Assembly: GCA_014621425.1 (NCBI GenBank)
Contig: JAANBB010000001.1
Location: 558,001-622,000, forward strand
DNA: 64,000 nt
Origin: Cylindrodendrum hubeiense
Lineage: Eukaryota > Ascomycota > Sordariomycetes > Hypocreales > Nectriaceae
Reading direction: 5' to 3'
Shown piece by piece: positions 58,499 to 64,000 of this stretch (position 1 is its first letter; every line of letters starts with the position of its first letter). The position numbers were made by a program, and so were the translations under genes. Below the pieces are notes generated by a model. The model saw only the letters and a list, made by a program, of their open reading frames with translations. It ran no database searches and was not told where the DNA came from.

Positions 58499-59611
58499 AT
58501 GCCTGCCAAACCAATCCCCAATGAACTGGGCATTGCGACCCTTTCCCTGGGTCACTGCAGCAAGCATTCTCTCGAACCAAGGATTCGTGCTGCCGCAGCT
58601 GCTGGATTCGATGTGGTGGATCTCTTTGACGAGGACTGGGCGACATATTTGGCCGAAAATGGCCTCGACTCCACAGATCCCTGGGAAGCTACCGAGGAGA
58701 AGCTCTCTGTTGCTCGCCAGTTGCGTATTTTTGTGTCATCTCTTGGCATGCGCATCGCATGCACCCAGCCTCTGAGAGACATCGAAGGCAACCTCATACC
58801 CGCAGAACGGGATGTGGCTCTGCAACGCGTGGCAGCCCGCTTTCCGTTCATGCGGGCATTCGACACCGACATGGTCTTCATGTGCAGCAGCATGCGCCCT
58901 GATGATGGCCAAACTTCCACAGCCAACTTCCAGACCGTGGTTAGAGATCTGACAAAACTCAGCGACATGGCCTTGGAGTTTGCAAACAACGATGGCCTCG
59001 GAATGCTACGGATTGGGTATGAACCGCTTTCATGGGCTAGACGCAATACTTGGGCATCAGCATGGGAAGTGGTTCGAGCTGTTGACAGGGAAAATGTCGG
59101 GATTATCCTTGATTCCTTCAATATTCTTGCGGTGGAGTTTGCAGACCCATACTCGGAGGAGGGTGAAGGCAGGATGTTGTACAGTACCAGGGAGCAAGCA
59201 TTGCGAATACTCCAGGATTCCATGGCGGCCATGGCTGCAACGGTTCGCCCGGATAAGCTCTTCTTCGTCCAGGTTGCAGATGCGGAGCGCATGAGTGTTG
59301 CATCAGGGCTACGGCCGCCGAAGGATCCAAAGATCCCCAGGCTCCTCCCGTGGTCGCGATCTCACCGACTGTTCCCAGAAGAGCAGCAAAGGGGAGGATA
59401 CATGCCCGTCGACATGGTACTGCGGGCCATACTGCAGATGGGATATACGGGGCCCTTGTCTCTGGAGGTCTTCTCACACTCACTGCATGTGCCGGGTGAA
59501 ACAGTGCCTAGCGATCTTGCGTCGCGGGGAATAAATGGGCTCAAGGCTCTGATCAAGAGGGTTGTAGATGGGCCTAGGGTACGAAATGAGATTCCTAGAG
59601 CCAATATTTAG
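58499..59611 (+). CDS. qutC: 3-dehydroshikimate dehydratase
   Basis: A single exon of 370 residues starting MPAKPIPNELGIATLSLGHC. Upstream in-frame codons are treated as leader. The fold is an AP-endonuclease-2/xylose-isomerase-like TIM barrel. Candidate metal ligands are in the order expected for fungal QutC/Qa-4 and bacterial AsbF-type enzymes: Glu of RIGYEPLSW, Asp of GIILDSFNI, Gln of FFVQVADAE and Glu of PLSLEVFSH. The stretch RLLPWSRSHRLFPEEQQRGG fits the substrate loop. The enzyme converts 3-dehydroshikimate to protocatechuate, the step that commits quinate/shikimate carbon to the beta-ketoadipate route. It sits between the flavoprotein and the permease genes, which supports a quinate-utilisation cluster. 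Confidence 0.9.
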   Translation: MPAKPIPNELGIATLSLGHCSKHSLEPRIRAAAAAGFDVVDLFDEDWATYLAENGLDSTDPWEATEEKLSVARQLRIFVSSLGMRIACTQPLRDIEGNLIPAERDVALQRVAARFPFMRAFDTDMVFMCSSMRPDDGQTSTANFQTVVRDLTKLSDMALEFANNDGLGMLRIGYEPLSWARRNTWASAWEVVRAVDRENVGIILDSFNILAVEFADPYSEEGEGRMLYSTREQALRILQDSMAAMAATVRPDKLFFVQVADAERMSVASGLRPPKDPKIPRLLPWSRSHRLFPEEQQRGGYMPVDMVLRAILQMGYTGPLSLEVFSHSLHVPGETVPSDLASRGINGLKALIKRVVDGPRVRNEIPRANI

Positions 59612-60287
59612 CTACCAATAAAATTCCATATTATGCTTTAATCTTGATCCATCTGTGCCTCTCTCTAAACTGCCAGCTACGTACTCGCTCCGATGCGAAT
59701 AGAGACATGTCAGGTACAAGATCCGGATCTCTACACGTCTAGAATATGTTGGCTTTATCATGTCATGTCAAAAAGCCGAGGCCGACGGAGTATTCTCAGG
59801 AAAAGAATATTCCCCAAAGTCATATCGATATTGTCTCAATCATTCCATCTTTACGTTGCGGGCGTCACCTCACACCACAGAGGAGGACGCCAGCATACCC
59901 CGGCGTACTAAACCCAGGTCTGTGAGTGGCGGAACCATCTCGGTCCTGGGGTGCGCGGGCCAAGAGCCCATCCCCGCAGCCACGCGAATCCGTCAATCCG
60001 GTCCAGGTTAAACAATCATCAGTTCCATGACTCGCAAGACTTCCGAGGCCTAGGAGGTACCCCAGATTCTGGGGACTGGCCCCATACCCCAGATTGTGTT
60101 GCCCCGTGGGGTACTGGGCCTCGAGAGATAGGGTCTGAGGGTAGATATAAAACACTCTGCCCTTCGCCAGAGTTAGAAAACAAACCATGCTAAATAACAA
60201 TCCCGCATCCTGCAGCATATTCTACCATCTATCTGCGCTTTCATCTTCGTTACTACCCTTCCTGCAAGGCACATCTGACACGTCACA
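59612..60287. other. Intergenic, promoter of the permease gene
   Basis: Contains a repeated CCCCAGATT word near 60060-60095 (two copies about 31 bp apart) and GGGTACTGGGCC. These could be regulatory, but no known site is identified. Confidence 0.4.
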
Positions 60288-62069
60288 ATGGTGTTTCTAA
60301 TCCCTGTTCGGGAAGATCCCAGCGATCCCCAACCCCGGGAGATCTACAATTGGAGAGTCGTGGCCGTCGCTGTGGCCGCAGCCTGGGGGTCCTCCATGTT
60401 TGGTACGCCTCTATTTGCTTTTCTTCACTTGAAATTACCTAACATGAATGAATTGTAGGGTATGACAGTGCCTTCATTGGTGGAACCATGGCACTGCCTT
60501 CGTTCCAGAGCGCTTGGGGCCTCGCCGATGCCTCTGCCGCGAGCCAGACGGCTCTTTCTGCCAACATTGTCTCTACCTGTATGTAAAATAACTGGGTAGT
60601 TTTAGCTGTGATACTAACATGCTTCTCTGCACCCAGTCCAGGCCGGTTGCTTCTTCGGTGCGCTGCTTGTCTACTTCACCAACGATCGCCTCGGACGCAG
60701 GCCCTCGCTCATTGGCGCCGGATTTATTTTCAACATCGGAGTTATCCTTCAACTGATCGGCGGTGGCAACATCGGACTCTTTTATGCCGGCCGCGCTTTG
60801 ACTGGTCTTGGAGTTGGCTCGTCCTCTGTCGTCATCCCGCAATACATCGCCGAGTGTGCCCCAGCTGCCATCCGTGGTGCTCTCGTCGGACTCTTCGAAA
60901 TTATGCTGCAGCTAAGCGCTGTTTGCGGTTATTGGGTTAATTATGGCGTCAACCGCAATATTTCGCCATCGAATCAGGCGCAATGGCGTATCCCTGTTGG
61001 TGTTCAGATGATCCCTGGGACACTCTTGATCCTGGGCATGTTCTGGGCCGTGGAGTCTCCCCGCCACTCCATCGCAAAAGGACTCCATGAAAAGGCCATT
61101 AAAGACTTGCAATGGCTCAGGAACCTTCCAGCTGATCATCCGCATATTCGCACCATGATTTCGAACATTGAGAACCAACTGGAGCACGAGGGCGTTTCCT
61201 CCACCCAGGGTGGAGGAAACTTCCGCTCCATTGTTCGCGAAACGTTCAGCAGCGCTGTGCTTCCGCGCCTTATGATCGGAATATGGATCCAGCTCTTTCA
61301 GAATTTCACAGGTATCAATGGCATTAACTACTTCTCTCCGACCATCTTCAAGTCTATTGGATTCACAGGGACCTCGGTGGGTTTGCTGGCGACGGGAGTG
61401 TACGGAGCGATCAAGAGCATTTTCTCGATCATCTCCTTCATGTTCCTCGTCGATCGATTTGGAAGGCGGCCACTTCTGCTATTGGCCTCTGTGGGATGTT
61501 GTTTCACATTGTTTTATCTCGCAGGTTACGCTTCTTTGACTCACTCGTTCGAGGGTGGTGCGGAGAAGAATGCGGCGGCGTACAGTGCCATCGTGATGGT
61601 GTATCTCTTCGCCATGTCATATGTGTCTGGGTAGGTATTTGGTTCAAGAATTTTCTGATACGTTACTAACATTTACAGTTGGAACTTGAGCTGGATTGTC
61701 TGCTCCGAACTATTCCCTACCCACGTTCGAAGCTTCTGTCTCACAATTACAACTTGCGCTCAATGGCTCGGCCAGTTCATGGTCGTGTACTCAACGCCAT
61801 ACATGATCGAGAGTATTACATATGGCGCTTTCCTTTTCTTTGGAGGCATGACTGTCATCGCCTTTGGCTTTGTTTACTTCTTCGTGCCAGAAACAAAGGG
61901 AGTTGCATTGGAAGACATGGACATTCTCTTCCAAGAAACCACTGGCTTTGCCTCGACCAAGAGACAGCAATTCGACGAAATTATCACTCTGCGAAATAGG
62001 CAGCGCGCATCGAATAAGCTAGATGGCGAGGAAGTTCAGTACGTCGAGAACTCGGAAAAGGTGGTCTAG
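60288..62069 (+). CDS. qutD: MFS sugar-type transporter, quinate permease-like
   Basis: Exons 60288-60402, 60459-60578, 60637-61630 and 61679-62069 (introns 48-58 bp) give 539 residues with 12 predicted TM segments. Sugar-porter signatures are DRLGRRPSLIGAG after TM2, YIAECAPAAIRGALVGLFEI, VESPRHSIAKG, the central QNFTGINGINYFSP, VDRFGRRPLLLLAS, SELFPTHVRS and FVPETKGVALEDMD. The start MVFLIPVREDPSDPQPREIY and the length fit the QutD/Qa-Y quinate permease branch. The context supports it: dehydratase upstream, QutR-like repressor in the cluster. Proton-coupled import of quinate at the plasma membrane is inferred. Another sugar or acid is possible. Confidence 0.85.
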
Positions 62070-62204
62070 TGATTTGAAACTGTACGCGAGATTTGGTCCA
62101 ATTTGGCTTAAAGTGGGTACACATAGCCTACACCGATCTCAAGTAAATATAGATTAGAGCCATTGAGACTGAAGTTAATATTCATTAAACAATGCTATCC
62201 TATC

Positions 62205-63978
62205 TCAGTATAACTTTTGCATAACTGGGCGTACTTCGGGAAAATCTGCTGTGAGGTGACGACTAACGCCAGCTGACAGTGTCCTCGCATCCTGGACATA
62301 CTCCTTCCTTGCAGCTTTATGCACCCTCCCATTCATTACAATAACATTTAGCCGGTCGTGGTCTTGTAGAATGGAGATATCTTCCAAGGGATCCCCGTCA
62401 ACCAAGATGCAGTCAGCATAATACCCTACCTCTATCTTTCCAAGCTCGTGGCCGCGCATCATGAGGGCAGCCACGCCAGCTGTGGCAGCGATGATGCTTT
62501 CGTGAGGTGAAAAGTCGAGCAATTTGACAAAATGCTCCAAGTCTCGGGCATATGTCCCGTGAGGTGTCCAAGCGAAACCATAGTCCCTTTGATGGTCAGT
62601 ATACGACATCCTAAACGCGCTGCAAAAGTACTCACCCTCCGGGTAGGACAACGATACCACGACGATGCATCTCTCGTAATCCCGCGACAGCTGTGTCCAA
62701 TTCCCGCTTGTACCCAGCCTTTTCAGCTTGCTCATGAGTATATCCAAAAGCTTCTGCCTCGTACGTCGTTGCCCACAGCCAGTTGAGTGCTGGTACAACA
62801 ATGTACTTGTCCTTTTCTTTCTCTAGCATGTCCATGCCTGAATCTTTGTCAGTGTAATTCATGAGCTCAATATTATTGGACTTCTCGCACCTTCATCATC
62901 GATGTAGGATGCATGGTATATCACATCTACACCATGTTTGATGCACATCTTGATTGAGTCTCTTGCACGGGCGTGTGCGCAAAGTCTCTTCCCGAGCTTA
63001 TGAGCTTCATCAACACATGCGGCAGTCTCCTCATCTGTAAAGTAACAATCCTGAGCAGACCGTACGTCACAGATTTCCTCACCAGACATGCTTAGCTTGA
63101 CGTTGTCAACGCCAATATTTTTAATGTTATGCCGCACGACTTGGCGCATCTCTTTTAAAGGACGTCAGCGATAGCTTGAGGTATGGTGAGAGAACTACTC
63201 ACCCTCTGGTCCATCCGCAAATGCCGTGATCCCTGCAACCAAATCGCCGTCAGGTTTTGCAATTTCTCGAGCATTTGCAAGATAACGCGGCCCCGGAATA
63301 TCGCCTGCATTAATGGCATCCCGAACCACCACGTCAAGTCGATCCTTGGCTGAGGCAGCTCCAAAGCACCTGAGCCTCATTAATATTCATCTCATTCTTG
63401 GCGAATGAATGGGGTGATCCAGAAGCACACTTACATGGTGTAACCTGAATCGAGAAAACATTGTGCACTCTTCATTGTCAAGAGAACATGCTCTTCGATT
63501 TCTAGTTCCCCAAGCCGTCCTAAGTCACCCCCATTCCAGGTGAAATGGGTATGCCCATCTCCAAGCCCGGACATTAGTGTCCTACCACGACCGCGAAATA
63601 CTCTGACTCTAGGGTCTTTCTCGAGCTCCGTTCGATCAGGTATATGGCCCACGGCAGTGATTCTCTCGCCTACTTCATCTTAGCCCCACATTGAGAACAC
63701 CGAGGTGATTACTTACCCTCAATCAGTACGTCTCCCTCGTAAGGCTGTCGGCCTGTGGAATCCAAAATCTTGACGTCGGTGAAGAGAATTTTGGACTCCT
63801 CGTGGGTTCCTGCTATGCGATACTCTTTTGGCTGCAGACCGGGATCCGCCTTCAGGTTGTTGACGTAGGAGATATTCCGTGGCATCTCTTTCGTCTGAGT
63901 CGCGGCCTGCCACGTTGTGTGGGGACCATGCGGCCAAGAAACGCTCTCTGGGGTCTTTTGTTGATCCATGATCGTCAT
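62205..63978 (-). CDS. Amidohydrolase (imidazolonepropionase / prolidase-like)
   Basis: Exons 63978-63717, 63669-63435, 63369-63203, 63151-62891, 62837-62636 and 62586-62205 give 502 residues. Metal-site motifs are GDGHTHFTW (HxH) near residue 127, LCAHARARDS, DVIYHASYID and VLPGGDYGFAWTPHG with the late Asp. A C-terminal composite domain has IEVGYYADCILVDGDPLEDI, usual for metal-dependent amidohydrolases. ATG 63978 is chosen, and another at 63969 is three codons on. No signal peptide. It is convergent with the permease gene. The substrate is unknown: it may hydrolyse a cyclic amide or ester. A link to the quinate genes rests only on position. Confidence 0.85.
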
Positions 63979-64000
63979 TCGACTTGAAAATGTCAAGGTG

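Overview
The window is nuclear DNA of a filamentous ascomycete. The evidence is many short GT-AG introns of 45-120 bp with CTAAC-type branch sites, Zn2Cys6 regulators, an RTA1 protein, GMC alcohol oxidase, GH115 and quinate-pathway proteins. A sordariomycete, perhaps Hypocreales, is plausible, but the genus cannot be fixed from the sequence. Exon junctions below were built by hand from splice signals, reading frame and family conservation.

Layout. 0-6.2 kb: end of an unidentified gene, a secreted GH115 alpha-glucuronidase and a secreted SGNH/GDSL esterase-like enzyme, both on the minus strand. 6.2-20 kb: a repeat-rich accessory tract. It holds a UPF1-like (SF1) helicase gene with one in-frame TAG, flanked by degenerate arrays rich in TTAGGG/CCCTAA-like words in opposite orientation. 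It also holds a large inverted repeat, a pair of dispersed repeats (one with pol III-type A and B boxes), a minisatellite, and a mosaic of shuffled helicase and GH115 fragments. 20-30 kb: a secreted protein of unknown function, an intron-rich alcohol oxidase and a small EutQ-like cupin. 30-44 kb: fast-evolving or lineage-specific genes (metallo-beta-lactamase-like, hypotheticals, PD-(D/E)XK nuclease-like, F-box, Zn2Cys6 factor, BTB). 44-48 kb: an RTA1-like membrane protein and a YAT-type amino-acid permease with an apparent one-base frameshift. 48-51 kb: no gene seen.

51-64 kb looks like a quinate/shikimate catabolism cluster: a Zn2Cys6 activator-type factor, a QutR-like repressor built from AROM-type domains, an FAD dehydrogenase of the fumarate reductase/ketosteroid dehydrogenase type, 3-dehydroshikimate dehydratase, a quinate-permease-type MFS transporter and an amidohydrolase. 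The permease would import quinate and the dehydratase would make protocatechuate. The repressor and activator would set expression. The flavoenzyme and amidohydrolase are not part of the classical qut/qa set. Quinate dehydrogenase and catabolic dehydroquinase genes are not in the window.

The most unusual part is 7.4-16.6 kb. It looks like one or more remnants of a mobile or subtelomere-like unit carrying an SF1 helicase, whose copies have captured and shuffled pieces of genes, including a GH115 gene like the one at 0.9-4.0 kb.
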